DNA from: Pseudomonadota bacterium
Lineage (GTDB): Bacteria > Bdellovibrionota_B > Oligoflexia > Oligoflexales > CAIYRB01
Reading direction: 5' to 3'
DNA length: 64,000 nt
Assembly: GCA_026390435.1 (NCBI GenBank)
Contig: JAPLFY010000030.1
Location: forward strand, 1 to 64,000
This document shows, one piece after another, positions 41,646 through 50,743 of this stretch. The notes under the pieces were generated by a model, which worked only from the letters and a program-made list of their open reading frames with translations, was not told where the DNA came from and made no database searches. Position numbers and translations under genes: made by a program. The first letter of the stretch is position 1, and every line of letters begins with the position of its first letter.

Positions 41646-41733
41646 TGGCGGAGAGAGAGGGATTCGAACCCCCGGTGAGTTTCCCCACAACGGTTTTCAA
41701 GACCGCCGCCTTAAGCCACTCGGCCATCTCTCC
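41646..41733 (-). tRNA. tRNA-Ser (TGA anticodon)
   Basis: An 88-base minus-strand gene starting GGAGAGATGGCCGAG and ending CTCTCTCCGCCA with CCA encoded. The anticodon loop CTTGAAA gives TGA. The long variable arm is a class II feature. It lies 132 bases upstream of the GCT serine tRNA; the acceptor stem and T-arm are the same in both, which points to an old duplication. Confidence 0.97.
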
Positions 41734-41753
41734 TTGCTTAGCTCAAGGATGCT

Positions 41754-41783
41754 ACCATAAACTATTGTGTCAGCCACTTTCAA
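41754..41783 (-). promoter_or_regulatory. Possible promoter of tRNA-Ser (TGA)
   Basis: On the minus strand TTGAAA (41783-41778; 5 of 6), 18 bases, then TATGGT (41759-41754; 4 of 6), 20 bases before the tRNA. It backs directly onto the start of the divergent CapA-like gene. Confidence 0.4.
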
Positions 41784-41795
41784 TGAATTACGGCC

Positions 41796-42836
41796 GTGCA
41801 TAGACACTTAGCAAGCTTCTTGATCATGCTCGTGCTCTTTGTGAGCACCAGCGCAGCCCGGGCGCAGCCGGCTGATCTGCAATTTTTTGGCGACGTGCTG
41901 ATCAACGCCAAAACTTTACGCCATACAAATTCTACCGCGGCAAACCCCAATTTATTTGCCGGTAGCGCGGCTCTTTTAAACTCATCACGCCATAATATAG
42001 TTAATTTAGAGGGGGTGATTACGACCACTCTAGCCCCTTTTGAGGCAAAGCAATATTTGTTGCGGATGCCGCCTTCGGCTGCGCAGATTCTGCGCACAGC
42101 GGGGATAGACGCAGTCACTCTCGCCAATAATCATACGATGGACTTTGGCTTCGCTGGCCTACTGAGCACCTTGACGAGCTTGGCGCGTGCCGACATCGCG
42201 AGCACGGGGGCGGGGATTAACCAGTCTGCAGCCAGCCTTCCCGTCATCATCAAGCTCAAACATCAATCGATCTGCCTACTCGCTTTTTCCAAGACTTTGC
42301 CGTCAGCCTTTTGGGCGACGACCCGCCGTGCGGGTAGTGCCTTCGGAGCGGAATCCCTAGTGGCTGAACGCATTTCCGCATGTGCCGCGCGTGGTTTTTT
42401 TACCGTTGTCGCGTTTCACTGGGGCAAAGAGGGCAAACACGAGGCACTACAGTATCAAAAAGACTTGGCCCACCTCGCCATTGAGGCGGGGGCAGACTTG
42501 ATCATCGGCCATCACCCACACAACCTGCAAGAGATTGAAGTTTACCGTAATAAGCCAATATTTTATTCGCTCGGCAACTTCGCCTTTGGCTCCGAACCAG
42601 AGGCCGGCAACCAGCAAGGTATGGCCGTGCGGCTCACTTTTACCAAAGACCACCCACGCGAGCCTAAAGTAGGCGTGATCCCTCTATCCGTGGATAACCA
42701 CAAAGTACACTTTGTCCCAAGACTAATGAGTAAGATGGAGGCCGACACATTGCCGCCTCAAATAACTGCACTACAGTCGTGTCGCTGGCAGCAAACGCGT
42801 TGGATTTGCCCATTTTACGGTCAAGAAGCCCTTTAG
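41796..42836 (+). CDS. CapA-family periplasmic metallophosphatase-like protein
   Basis: A 346-residue exported protein of the CapA/PgsA family (poly-gamma-glutamate-synthesis-type, calcineurin-like fold). A GTG start gives a clear signal peptide ([17 protein letters not shown]). Motifs: [51 protein letters not shown] and [10 protein letters not shown], which hold the predicted metal-binding Asp, Asn and His residues. No capBC genes adjoin it, so polyglutamate synthesis is not implied; a phosphatase role in the envelope is possible. It overlaps the convergent htpX gene by 4 bases. Confidence 0.85.
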   Translation: MHRHLASFLIMLVLFVSTSAARAQPADLQFFGDVLINAKTLRHTNSTAANPNLFAGSAALLNSSRHNIVNLEGVITTTLAPFEAKQYLLRMPPSAAQILRTAGIDAVTLANNHTMDFGFAGLLSTLTSLARADIASTGAGINQSAASLPVIIKLKHQSICLLAFSKTLPSAFWATTRRAGSAFGAESLVAERISACAARGFFTVVAFHWGKEGKHEALQYQKDLAHLAIEAGADLIIGHHPHNLQEIEVYRNKPIFYSLGNFAFGSEPEAGNQQGMAVRLTFTKDHPREPKVGVIPLSVDNHKVHFVPRLMSKMEADTLPPQITALQSCRWQQTRWICPFYGQEAL

Positions 42837-43732
42837 CCCTGCATCAGACGCAAGCGTTCGATGCGGACTTCAAGTGGCGGGTGAGTCATCAATAAACCAA
42901 CCAGACCCTTCGGAGCGCCGGCTATCTTGAGACTTTGAAAAGCTGCCTGCCGCATATCGACCGTCTCGCTAGTGCGCTGCAAGGCCTGGAGGGCGCCAAT
43001 CATCTTCTCGCGCCCGGCAAGGGTGGCTCCACCCTTATCAGCGCGAAACTCGCGGTGCCGCGAGAATGCGCACACCACAATGGAGCCAAGAATGCCAAAC
43101 AGGATGTCGAAGACAAACACCAGCAACTGCTGAACCATGTAGGATGGTCGGCGGTCGTCATCCTCACTTCTCATGAGATTGGAGACGGCATAGGCCGCTA
43201 TCCGCGCAAAGAACATCACAAAAGCATTCACGACACCCTGGATAAGCGTCATGGTCACCATGTCACCATTGGCTACGTGGCTGATTTCATGGCCCAAAAC
43301 ACCCTCGAGTTCGCGGCGGCCCATCTGGTTAATCAAGCCCGTCGACACCGCCACCAGCGCATTGCCTCGGCTCGGACCAGTCGCAAAAGCATTGACCTCT
43401 GGACTTTCATAGACGCCCACCTCGGGCATAGCCGGTAGCTTCGCGCCCATAGCCAGACGATGCACAAGAGCTACAAGATCTCGTCCATTTGGATCAGTCG
43501 TGTTGGGGTCGATGATGGAGACGCCCATCATCCACTTGGCCATGGTCTTGGACATCAGGAGAGAGATAAACGACCCGCCCATGCCCCAAACAGCGCAGAA
43601 AGCCATCAGTGATTGATAATCAATCCCGCTTGCACTTAGGTATGGCTGAATACCCAGGACGGAGATGACGATGGAAACTGTTGCCATCACCAAAATATTA
43701 GTCAGAACAAATAAAAAAATTCGCTTTATCAT
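42833..43732 (-). CDS. htpX: Membrane zinc metalloprotease HtpX
   Basis: A 299-residue inner-membrane M48 protease for quality control of membrane proteins, a partner of FtsH. Two N-terminal helices (IFLFVLTNILVMATVSIVIS; LMAFCAVWGMGGSFISLLM), NAFATGPSRGNALVAVSTGL, the zinc site LGHEISHVANGD near 145, two further hydrophobic segments (near 160-180 and 200-220) and the REFRADKGGA third-ligand Glu motif are present. It lies 29 bases downstream of a lipoprotein gene on the same strand. Confidence 0.95.
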   Translation of the reverse strand: MIKRIFLFVLTNILVMATVSIVISVLGIQPYLSASGIDYQSLMAFCAVWGMGGSFISLLMSKTMAKWMMGVSIIDPNTTDPNGRDLVALVHRLAMGAKLPAMPEVGVYESPEVNAFATGPSRGNALVAVSTGLINQMGRRELEGVLGHEISHVANGDMVTMTLIQGVVNAFVMFFARIAAYAVSNLMRSEDDDRRPSYMVQQLLVFVFDILFGILGSIVVCAFSRHREFRADKGGATLAGREKMIGALQALQRTSETVDMRQAAFQSLKIAGAPKGLVGLLMTHPPLEVRIERLRLMQG

Positions 43733-43761
43733 AAATACTCCGCAGCTAGCGTTCTTCCGCC

Positions 43762-44394
43762 CTATCGCAGAACAGCACCGGACTCTAACCCTGCGCCTGT
43801 CGACTTCGCCGCGATCGGCTGAAATACCGGCGGTGGCTGTCCCAACACAAGTGCCATATTTTGTACAATACGGCCAATCTCATTTGCGGGATCCGTCGTC
43901 GGCAACCACACGGCGCCCACGGCACCGCCAGCCTGAGACCCGTCTCTCAAGTGTTCGACGTTATTGTGAATAATTAAGTCGGTGGCACCGGGCCCAGCAC
44001 GCACCAGCCGAACCGATACTTTGTTGCGGTAGACACCACCGTTTAGGAAATAACTATCCCATTCTGTCGAAAAAATCCCTGAGGCACGGTCGATGACGGC
44101 GGGGCTATAATTGTGCATCAGCACGGATAAAGCAGCATCCCAGACCTCGCCTTCGCGCACGTTAACACGAACGGTATCGGCATCGATGGCGTAAATCGTT
44201 GCTCGCGGCGGAGGCACTTTCGAGCGAGGATTCTCAGACTCGCTCTCCCCACCAGGATAAACGCTGCTTCCCCCGATATCTGGGGTCGGCTGCAGCTTAT
44301 AGTCCTGATTTCTATACTTCTTTAGATTGACTGGTATGCAGGCGCAGAGCGCCAGCGATGCTGACCAAAGGACACTGTGTATAGTTTTGCGCAT
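43762..44394 (-). CDS. Lipoprotein of unknown function, possibly BamC-like
   Basis: A 210-residue predicted lipoprotein. ATG at 44394 is preferred since it opens a lipoprotein signal (TIHSVLWSASLALCAC). After a Pro/Ser-rich linker the VRVNVREGEVWDAALSVLMHN, VIDRASGIFSTEW and KVSVRLVRAGPGATDLII blocks recall the helix-grip domain found in BamC and similar envelope lipoproteins; this resemblance is by eye only. No strong ribosome site was seen. It sits between mdh and htpX on the same strand. Confidence 0.6.
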   Translation of the reverse strand: MRKTIHSVLWSASLALCACIPVNLKKYRNQDYKLQPTPDIGGSSVYPGGESESENPRSKVPPPRATIYAIDADTVRVNVREGEVWDAALSVLMHNYSPAVIDRASGIFSTEWDSYFLNGGVYRNKVSVRLVRAGPGATDLIIHNNVEHLRDGSQAGGAVGAVWLPTTDPANEIGRIVQNMALVLGQPPPVFQPIAAKSTGAGLESGAVLR

Positions 44395-44478
44395 AGAAAA
44401 ATTATAGGGGGCTGATCCAAAATGGGTCAAGCACCCCTATAACTTAACAGCGAAGTGACCGCGTCGATTCCATACGAA

Positions 44479-45471
44479 TTACTTCATCAGCATGTTCTTC
44501 ACGACTTCACGCTCTTCGAGCAGCTCTTTAGTCGTGAGAGCGATTTTTTTGCGGACGAACTCACTCAACTGCATGCCCTTGACTACTTCGTAGCCCTTGC
44601 CGTCGCCTAAAGACCGCACTGGGAAGGAGAAAATCAAGCCTGGAGGTACGTCGTAGGCGTTACCATCGCTGGCTACGGCCATGGAGAACCACTGGTCGGC
44701 TGGTGTCTTTTTCAAAAGGTTCTTAATCTGGTCAATGCAGGCACTCGCGGCCGACGCAGCTGAGGACTTGCCGCGAGCCTCGATAATAGCGGCTCCGCGT
44801 TTCTGCACCGTCGTGAAAAACTCGCCCTCTAGCCAAGCGCGGTCCTTAATTGCGTCGGTAACTTTCCGGCTGCCAATGTAAGCGTTCTCAAAATCTGGCA
44901 CCATTGTGGAGCTGTGGTTACCCCAAATAGCTAGATTATGAAGTTCGCGCACATCGACGCCAGCTTTCTTGGCCAGCTGAAATTTGGCGCGGTTCTCGTC
45001 CAGCATGGTCATTGCAGTAAAGCGCGTTGGTGGGATGTCCCGCGCGTTGTGTTGAGCGATCAATGCGTTGGTATTGCATGGATTACCAACGACGACGACA
45101 TTAACATTGCTTGCTGCGCGTACCAGCGCTTTGCCCTGACCGACGAAAATGTGACCGTTGTCACGGATCAAATCATTCCTCTCCATGCCTGGACCACGAG
45201 GCTTGGAACCCACGAGCAACGCCCAATTGACGCCGTCAAAGCCCTTTTCGGGCGTATCGCAAATGTTGATCTTCTTTAGCGTCTTGAATGCGCAGTCTTC
45301 TAACTCCATGGCTGTCCCCTCAGCCACTTTTGCCGCCGCGGGTAGCTCGATTAAATTCAGCTCAACTGGTGTGTCTTCCCCAAAAACCTCTCCTGAAGCG
45401 AGACGAAACAGCAGGCTATAACCAATTTGACCGGCCGCACCGGTAACGGCAACACGTACTGGTTCTTTCAT
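44479..45471 (-). CDS. mdh: Malate dehydrogenase (type 2)
   Basis: A 330-residue NAD(P)-dependent enzyme interconverting malate and oxaloacetate. It has [22 protein letters not shown] (dinucleotide loop), [14 protein letters not shown] (substrate Arg loop), [26 protein letters not shown] and [12 protein letters not shown] with the catalytic His. The [14 protein letters not shown]-like start and the length place it in the cytoplasmic/chloroplast-like MDH2-type group rather than the LDH-like group. GGAGG precedes the ATG. It is one gene of a same-strand run and the only citric-acid-cycle enzyme here. Confidence 0.96.
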   Translation of the reverse strand: MKEPVRVAVTGAAGQIGYSLLFRLASGEVFGEDTPVELNLIELPAAAKVAEGTAMELEDCAFKTLKKINICDTPEKGFDGVNWALLVGSKPRGPGMERNDLIRDNGHIFVGQGKALVRAASNVNVVVVGNPCNTNALIAQHNARDIPPTRFTAMTMLDENRAKFQLAKKAGVDVRELHNLAIWGNHSSTMVPDFENAYIGSRKVTDAIKDRAWLEGEFFTTVQKRGAAIIEARGKSSAASAASACIDQIKNLLKKTPADQWFSMAVASDGNAYDVPPGLIFSFPVRSLGDGKGYEVVKGMQLSEFVRKKIALTTKELLEEREVVKNMLMK

Positions 45472-45554
45472 TCGAATTCCTCCTCAATGGATTGCCTGTA
45501 CTTTAAAGTAGGGCCAACGCGCCCTGACCACACAAAACGCCATGCTCGCTATCG

Positions 45555-46289
45555 TCAATCGGGCTGACTAGCTTCAGTAACCGCTGGCACGAGCTCGAGG
45601 CGACGCTTTGTTACTACCTGATCTCGCTTGTTAATGTTCCAGAAATCTTCCTTGGGCTTATAATCATCTACCTTCGACCAATGCACGGGTTGACCGTTCT
45701 GCATGAAATGCAGAACCTTCACTTTTTTTGAATCGGCCAGCTCGTCACGGCAAATTTTACAACCCATCACCTCTTGCACTTGGCCGTCGAGGCGCACCCT
45801 AACCTCCGAAAATCGCTCGGAAATAACCGGCCTCGAGCAGAAATAACAGCCAGTTACTAGGGGCGCACCCTCGGCCGGAGCAGTTCCATAAAGCGCGCCC
45901 AGATTAGCTGGTCGACCACTAAGGACATCTTTAAAGGCTCGCTCGAGTCGACCGACGCGTTCGCGCAAGTCACGAATTAAGAACATCGCGGAGTTCAATG
46001 CCGCTGGATTCGTACCGAATGGCTCAACTTTACGAATTACACCTAAAAGCGTCTCAAGTAAGCGAAGGGTGCCTTCGTAATAATCAAGAACCTTGGCGTC
46101 CTTGATCTGACGGATATTCGCACCCAAATCATTGACTCCGCGCGTGACCGTGTCCAGCTGCATCACTGCGTGTAAAAATTTTTGCCGATAGATCTTGGCC
46201 CCTGTGCGTTGCCGATTTCGGTGGACGGCATACAGCCCTATGACCAGGGCGCAAAGCACGACGGCTGTTGCAAATGGCAGCCACCCCAT
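45555..46289 (-). CDS. Single-pass membrane protein with Cys-x2-Cys zinc-ribbon-like pairs
   Basis: A 244-residue protein. The ATG at 46289 is preferred because GGGGAG lies 9 bases upstream and it opens the transmembrane helix (WLPFATAVVLCALVIGLYAV); an ATG at 46358 is possible. After the helix comes a helical, coiled-coil-like domain (about residues 45-125), then two CxxC knuckles, GCYFCSRPV and GCKICRDEL, likely one zinc site on the cytoplasmic side. No family recognised. It lies upstream of mdh on the same strand, 83 bases away. Confidence 0.62.
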   Translation of the reverse strand: MGWLPFATAVVLCALVIGLYAVHRNRQRTGAKIYRQKFLHAVMQLDTVTRGVNDLGANIRQIKDAKVLDYYEGTLRLLETLLGVIRKVEPFGTNPAALNSAMFLIRDLRERVGRLERAFKDVLSGRPANLGALYGTAPAEGAPLVTGCYFCSRPVISERFSEVRVRLDGQVQEVMGCKICRDELADSKKVKVLHFMQNGQPVHWSKVDDYKPKEDFWNINKRDQVVTKRRLELVPAVTEASQPD

Positions 46290-46443
46290 CAACTTATACT
46301 CCCCATCGTCAGCGCCGACTCCCTGCCACGAGACTCCCCAAGTGCGCGTCGAAATCATATCAGAATGATTATGGCCAAGTCGATTTAGGGGCTCAAGAAC
46401 CGGGCAGAATTTGCCGATCCGTACTTATTAGGGGGTTGCCGCT

Positions 46444-46638
46444 ATGATTTTTACCTATCAAACACAACGCTCACAGTTCAACAAGCTGGCCCGTAACTAC
46501 CTGGAATACCTGAGTCTTTACAAGCAAATCAACAACGGGTCGGCAGTGGGAGCAACGCCTTTTAGTGAGTTCTACTGGCGCATCCTCTACTACAGTCGCT
46601 ACTCGGATGTTCGGCGGGTTGGCCCCAATGGGCTGTAG
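46444..46638 (+). CDS. Small Tyr-rich hypothetical protein
   Basis: A 64-residue basic protein rich in Tyr, Asn and Arg (NYLEYLSLYKQIN; FYWRILYYSRYSDVRR). No signal peptide or membrane helix. A GGGGG run stands about 8 bases before the ATG. It is divergent from the zinc-ribbon gene and 107 bases before the MBL-like gene. Being short and unrecognised, it could be chance, though the ribosome site favours a real small protein. Confidence 0.45.
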   Translation: MIFTYQTQRSQFNKLARNYLEYLSLYKQINNGSAVGATPFSEFYWRILYYSRYSDVRRVGPNGL

Positions 46639-46745
46639 TCTAGGAAAATTTTCAGCAAACTCGATAGCTTGACGCGGGCATTTGCGTTTACTATAAACCG
46701 AAGGTACTTAAACTTTTATTAAAGCTGCTCTGGGGCCTTGCGCGG

Positions 46746-47753
46746 GTGATTAAGAAGAGCGGAGCTAAATCCAGCACCATTCAGGTCAAACAGACCGATG
46801 ATGGCCTGCATCTGGCCGACACCATTTTATGGTTCGATGCTGAGGAAAGCGGCGATCTGTCTTTTCTGTCCGCTGCATCCACTAGCTTCAATCCGAGGGT
46901 GCCGCAGGTCATTGCTACGGCCGAGACCATCCGAATTTTGGAGGCTTTTCGAAAAAAGCCCAATGCCCTGGTCTGTCAATACAACAGGCCTTTTTCGATT
47001 GGCCGTCTACGCATGGAGTTGCTGCCTTCAGGTGCTGTGCTCGGCGGCGCTTCTCTATATGTCGAAACTGACATGGGCCGATTACTTTACGCTCCCCATC
47101 TGCAGCCGCAGCGCGTGCCTACCGTACGCCAAATGCAGCTAAAAAAAGCCCACACCCTGATCCTACAACCGACACACCCCAACCCGACTTTGGCGATGCC
47201 AAACCGGAAAAGAGAAAAGGATCGACTTCTCGACACCGTCCAAAGCATGACAAAGCATGGGGTGTTTCCAGTCATTTACTGTGAGCCTATTGGCACGGCC
47301 CAAGAGCTAACGAAGTTATTTACTGAGCACGATATTGCCGTTGCGGTTCACGACATGATCGCCAAGGTCAATAAAGTTTACGAAGACTCTGGGTCCAAGC
47401 TTGGCCCCTACACGCGATACACTAGAAAATATGCCAAACAAAAAGTAACGCTGGTGCCTTTACCCTCAAAGATCGACACCGTTCGGCCCAACAATTTACC
47501 AGAAGCACCTGTAATCTTCGTACAAGCTACGGCCGAGGCCCCCTCTCCGCTCAGCTCAGGACGGCAACCTGCGGAACGATTCCTACTCAGCACCGCCTGT
47601 GATGGCACCGAAATACGCGACATCATCACCGCAGTCGGCCCCAAAGAAGTATACATCTTGGGGCCTTATGCTAAGCGTTATGTGGCCGAGTTGACCGGTT
47701 TGAATGCCGCTATCAAGCCGCTTTTTGTCAACGACCAGCCGACCTTATTTTGA
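46746..47753 (+). CDS. MBL/beta-CASP exonuclease-like protein lacking the metal-binding motif
   Basis: A 335-residue protein that follows the layout of the mRNA 3'-end-processing/DNA-ligase-associated exonuclease family. It starts with an LHLADTILWFDAEESGDLSFLS strand pair, then VIATAETIRIL, SIGRLRMELLPSGAVLGGASLYVE, a RLLYAP strand and a C-terminal KEVYILGPYAKRYVAEL. Where the family has HxHxDH the sequence reads SAASTSFNP, so the two-metal site appears lost. The extreme C-terminus, QPTLF, resembles a sliding-clamp-binding pentapeptide. GTG start. It is flanked by small unknown genes. A non-catalytic clamp-associated role is inference. Confidence 0.6.
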   Translation: MIKKSGAKSSTIQVKQTDDGLHLADTILWFDAEESGDLSFLSAASTSFNPRVPQVIATAETIRILEAFRKKPNALVCQYNRPFSIGRLRMELLPSGAVLGGASLYVETDMGRLLYAPHLQPQRVPTVRQMQLKKAHTLILQPTHPNPTLAMPNRKREKDRLLDTVQSMTKHGVFPVIYCEPIGTAQELTKLFTEHDIAVAVHDMIAKVNKVYEDSGSKLGPYTRYTRKYAKQKVTLVPLPSKIDTVRPNNLPEAPVIFVQATAEAPSPLSSGRQPAERFLLSTACDGTEIRDIITAVGPKEVYILGPYAKRYVAELTGLNAAIKPLFVNDQPTLF

Positions 47754-47935
47754 CCGCTCTCGACAGATGACCAGGCTGTAGCCACGTGAGTTTTACGCTG
47801 GCTCCGGAGATATCCTTTATTCACCTGTAATTTCTGCGAGTAGTCCGCCTTTATTCGCGCGGCCCGGGATTTGCACAAGGGTTCGAGTGCTTGCGCAATG
47901 CAGGTCACCTTCCCCCCTCCCCCGGAGTTCTTTTA

Positions 47936-48289
47936 ATGCGCCCCTCCTCCTCGCTGCTCGAAAGTCTGATCCAACAAAATTATTCCGAAACCGAACTGCC
48001 GCCCCTCTGGCAAGTAATCTATCAAGAGGCCATCAGAGGCCATCACCTGCTGTTTAAGCGTGCCGATGTCGATTTGTTCGAAACTATCCAGATGAATGCC
48101 CACACGGCGGACTATAGCGTATTTGAAAGTCTAGAAGAGATCGTCGTAGATTTAGTCTCTAGCAACGACTTAAACACGATGATTCAGATCATCGATGCAC
48201 TACCGATCACCCAACGCCATTCGCTTTTTCTTTTTTATCAACGAGCCTTGTGGATTTGGAAAAACTACAGCAAAGATCAGCTCAATTAA
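47936..48289 (+). CDS. Small helical hypothetical protein
   Basis: A 117-residue acidic protein. ATG at 47936 follows CGGAG by 8 bases and is preferred over an ATG at 47891. It appears all-helical with leucine- and aromatic-rich stretches (SLLESLIQQNY; LFLFYQRALWIWKNYS) and no signal or membrane segment. Not recognised. It ends 8 bases before a strong hairpin and lies upstream of ftsK, which has its own promoter-like element. Confidence 0.55.
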   Translation: MRPSSSLLESLIQQNYSETELPPLWQVIYQEAIRGHHLLFKRADVDLFETIQMNAHTADYSVFESLEEIVVDLVSSNDLNTMIQIIDALPITQRHSLFLFYQRALWIWKNYSKDQLN

Positions 48290-48297
48290 TGTAGCCT

Positions 48298-48321
48298 ACT
48301 GCCCCGTTCACTCGGGGCAGT
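48298..48321 (+). terminator. Terminator-like hairpin before ftsK
   Basis: ACTGCCCCG and CGGGGCAGT form a perfect 9-base-pair stem with a 6-base loop, 8 bases after the 117-residue gene. The tail TGTGCATTTTCT has a short T run. It probably separates that gene from ftsK. Confidence 0.65.
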
Positions 48322-48345
48322 TGTGCATTTTCTGCCCACCTTCGG

Positions 48346-48351
48346 TATAAT
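48346..48351 (+). promoter_or_regulatory. Possible -10 element of the ftsK promoter
   Basis: A perfect TATAAT hexamer lies 83 bases before the ftsK ATG and just after the hairpin. The best -35 upstream is TTGTGC at a long 19-base spacing, so the promoter is only suggested. Confidence 0.35.
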
Positions 48352-48433
48352 GAAAAAGTCCCCCACGTTTCCGCATCATATTTTCACCGACAACTAAATC
48401 TGCGTCACTTCCCTGAAGGGAGTCAAAAGACCC

Positions 48434-50743
48434 ATGTCCAAAGCCACGGCCGGCTTGCGTTCGGGTATTTTTTTAACAGCGTGTGCAAAAATCGGTAAAT
48501 TACTTTTTCCGGAACATCGCTTTCAAAGAGAGATGTTGCTGGTCGTCACAATTGGCGCCACAGCATATTATTTAACCGCGCTAAGCAGCTTCGCTCCTCT
48601 AGATCCCTCGTGGTTTAGTGTGGCGCTGCCAAACGTGCCGCCACAAAATCTTGCGGGATCTTTTGGAGCCAATCTCGCCGCCTTGGCAATTTATAGCCTC
48701 GGTGCCGTGGCCTGGCTAATGGCCGTTCCCTTTCTAACCAGCGCGCTACTCATAGCCCGCGGCAAGCCTGCCGCCCTAGCTTACTCGCGACTAATCGGCT
48801 GGCTCCTAGCGATTGCTGGGGCCTGCAGCACCTTAGCACTTCGCTGGCCAGAGTTTCATTGGCAAGGGTTTGCTCTACCGGGAGGTGGCTTGGTTGGCAC
48901 AACCATCACTTATTATTTAGTGCGATGGTTCGGCAAAGTAGGTGGCTGGATTACCATGATCACCGTGAGCGCCTGCAGCCTGCTTTTACTTTGTCGCCGG
49001 GCCATACTTGGCCCCGTATATAAACGTTTATCAACTAAGTGGCACGGTTGGTTCGAGCGATTAAAAAAATCATCCGAACCTCAAGCCGAAACACCTTCTG
49101 TGGCCAGACACCAAGCCTTTGAGCCCACTGTCGCCCCCGACACCGTGAGCATCTTCGATTGGCCAGCAGCACCGACGGAAAAAGCTACCCCTAAACAACC
49201 GACCCCCGTCGCGACCTTGCATCAGCTTGCTTTTGCGGGCACTGATTCTAACTCGATTGGTGGCTATGCTAGGCCACCATTATCCGTCTTCCAAAAGTCG
49301 GATACTAGCGCCGGCAGCAACGTCAGCATCAGCGACCTCGAAGCTACGGCAGCTCTGTTAGTCAAAACCTTCGAAGACTTTGGTGTCCTAGGCAACATCA
49401 TTGGATACCAACCTGGGCCCGTGGTTACCGTCTTTGAATTTCAACCCGAAGCCGGCGTCAAACAAGCCAAAGTCGTAGGGCTGATCGACGACTTAGCTCT
49501 GGCATTGAAGGTTGATTCTATATTTATTCATCCTGTGCGCGGTAAAAGCGCCTTAGGCGTGCAGGTTCCAAACACCAAACGAGAGGCCGTATACCTAGGG
49601 GACATCTTGGCCAACAGCGCCTTCATAGATAGCGCCTCGCCACTAACGTTCGGCATGGGTAAGTCCATCAACGGACAACCTATGTGCGCCGATTTAAGCA
49701 CCATGCCGCATCTTTTGATGGCCGGAGCTACGGGCTCAGGAAAGTCTGTTGGCATCAATGCCATGCTCTGCAGCATCATCATGAAGGCGTCGCCCGAGGA
49801 TGTGCGGATGATCCTGGTCGATCCGAAAATGCTCGAATTATCGATCTATGAGGGCATTCCCCACTTACTAATGCCGGTCATCACAGAGCCCATAAAGGCG
49901 TCGCTCGCACTACAATGGGCCGCTGCCGAAATGGAGCGGCGCTACAAAATCATGCAACAAGCAAGTGTGCGCAATATCGCCGGATTCAACGATCTTTGGC
50001 AGCGGGCGAGCCAAACTCGGCGCGACGAACTCATCGCCGCGACTGGCGAAGAAAATTTAAGCAAACTACCGTTCATCCTGCTGGTTATAGACGAACTGGC
50101 CGACCTAATGATGACCGCTCCGAAGGACGTCGAGTCGTCCATACAGCGTCTAGCGCAAAAAGCGCGTGCTAGCGGTATCCATATGGTTCTAGCCACCCAG
50201 AGGCCGTCCGTCGACATTATCACTGGGGTGATCAAAGCAAACTTGCCGTGCCGCATAGCCTTTCAGGTAGTCAGCAAACACGACAGCAGGACGATACTTG
50301 ACCTAATCGGCGCAGAAAAACTGCTCGGCAAGGGCGACATGCTGCTACAGCGCCCCGGAATAGGCCGACTGGAGCGGTTGCAGGGCGCGCTTATCACCGA
50401 CGAAGAAGTGCTCAACTTGGTGGCGGCCATCAAGGCAACGTCGCCGGTCCACTACGACGAATCAATCATTGCTTGGATTGACGACGAACTCGCTCGGCAG
50501 AAGGATCATGACAAATCTTCTTTTGACTCGGACGCGGCGGCTGGAGACGACCCTAAGTGGGACGAGGCGATCGCAATCGCCAGAAATCAGGGATCAATTA
50601 GCGCCTCTTTTCTGCAACGCCAACTGAAGATCGGCTACAACCGCGCCGCGCGCATCGTCGAGCATATGGAGTCCCGGGGGTATGTAGATAAAGCTGATGG
50701 GGCAAAACCTAGGCGGTGGCTTGGACCGGTCCATAACGTCTAA
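48434..50743 (+). CDS. ftsK: DNA translocase FtsK/SpoIIIE
   Basis: A 769-residue septal DNA pump that clears and resolves the chromosome terminus at division. Four transmembrane helices (about residues 30-50, 75-110, 112-135, 150-185) are followed by a roughly 100-residue linker, the alpha/beta motor with Walker A MAGATGSGKSVGINAML (near 435), Walker B ILLVIDELADLMMTA, ATQRPSVDIITGVIKANLP, and a gamma winged helix (GSISASFLQRQLKIGYNRAARIVEHME) that reads KOPS sites. GGGAG lies about 10 bases before the ATG. It ends flush against the convergent glycosyltransferase gene. Confidence 0.96.
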   Translation: MSKATAGLRSGIFLTACAKIGKLLFPEHRFQREMLLVVTIGATAYYLTALSSFAPLDPSWFSVALPNVPPQNLAGSFGANLAALAIYSLGAVAWLMAVPFLTSALLIARGKPAALAYSRLIGWLLAIAGACSTLALRWPEFHWQGFALPGGGLVGTTITYYLVRWFGKVGGWITMITVSACSLLLLCRRAILGPVYKRLSTKWHGWFERLKKSSEPQAETPSVARHQAFEPTVAPDTVSIFDWPAAPTEKATPKQPTPVATLHQLAFAGTDSNSIGGYARPPLSVFQKSDTSAGSNVSISDLEATAALLVKTFEDFGVLGNIIGYQPGPVVTVFEFQPEAGVKQAKVVGLIDDLALALKVDSIFIHPVRGKSALGVQVPNTKREAVYLGDILANSAFIDSASPLTFGMGKSINGQPMCADLSTMPHLLMAGATGSGKSVGINAMLCSIIMKASPEDVRMILVDPKMLELSIYEGIPHLLMPVITEPIKASLALQWAAAEMERRYKIMQQASVRNIAGFNDLWQRASQTRRDELIAATGEENLSKLPFILLVIDELADLMMTAPKDVESSIQRLAQKARASGIHMVLATQRPSVDIITGVIKANLPCRIAFQVVSKHDSRTILDLIGAEKLLGKGDMLLQRPGIGRLERLQGALITDEEVLNLVAAIKATSPVHYDESIIAWIDDELARQKDHDKSSFDSDAAAGDDPKWDEAIAIARNQGSISASFLQRQLKIGYNRAARIVEHMESRGYVDKADGAKPRRWLGPVHNV

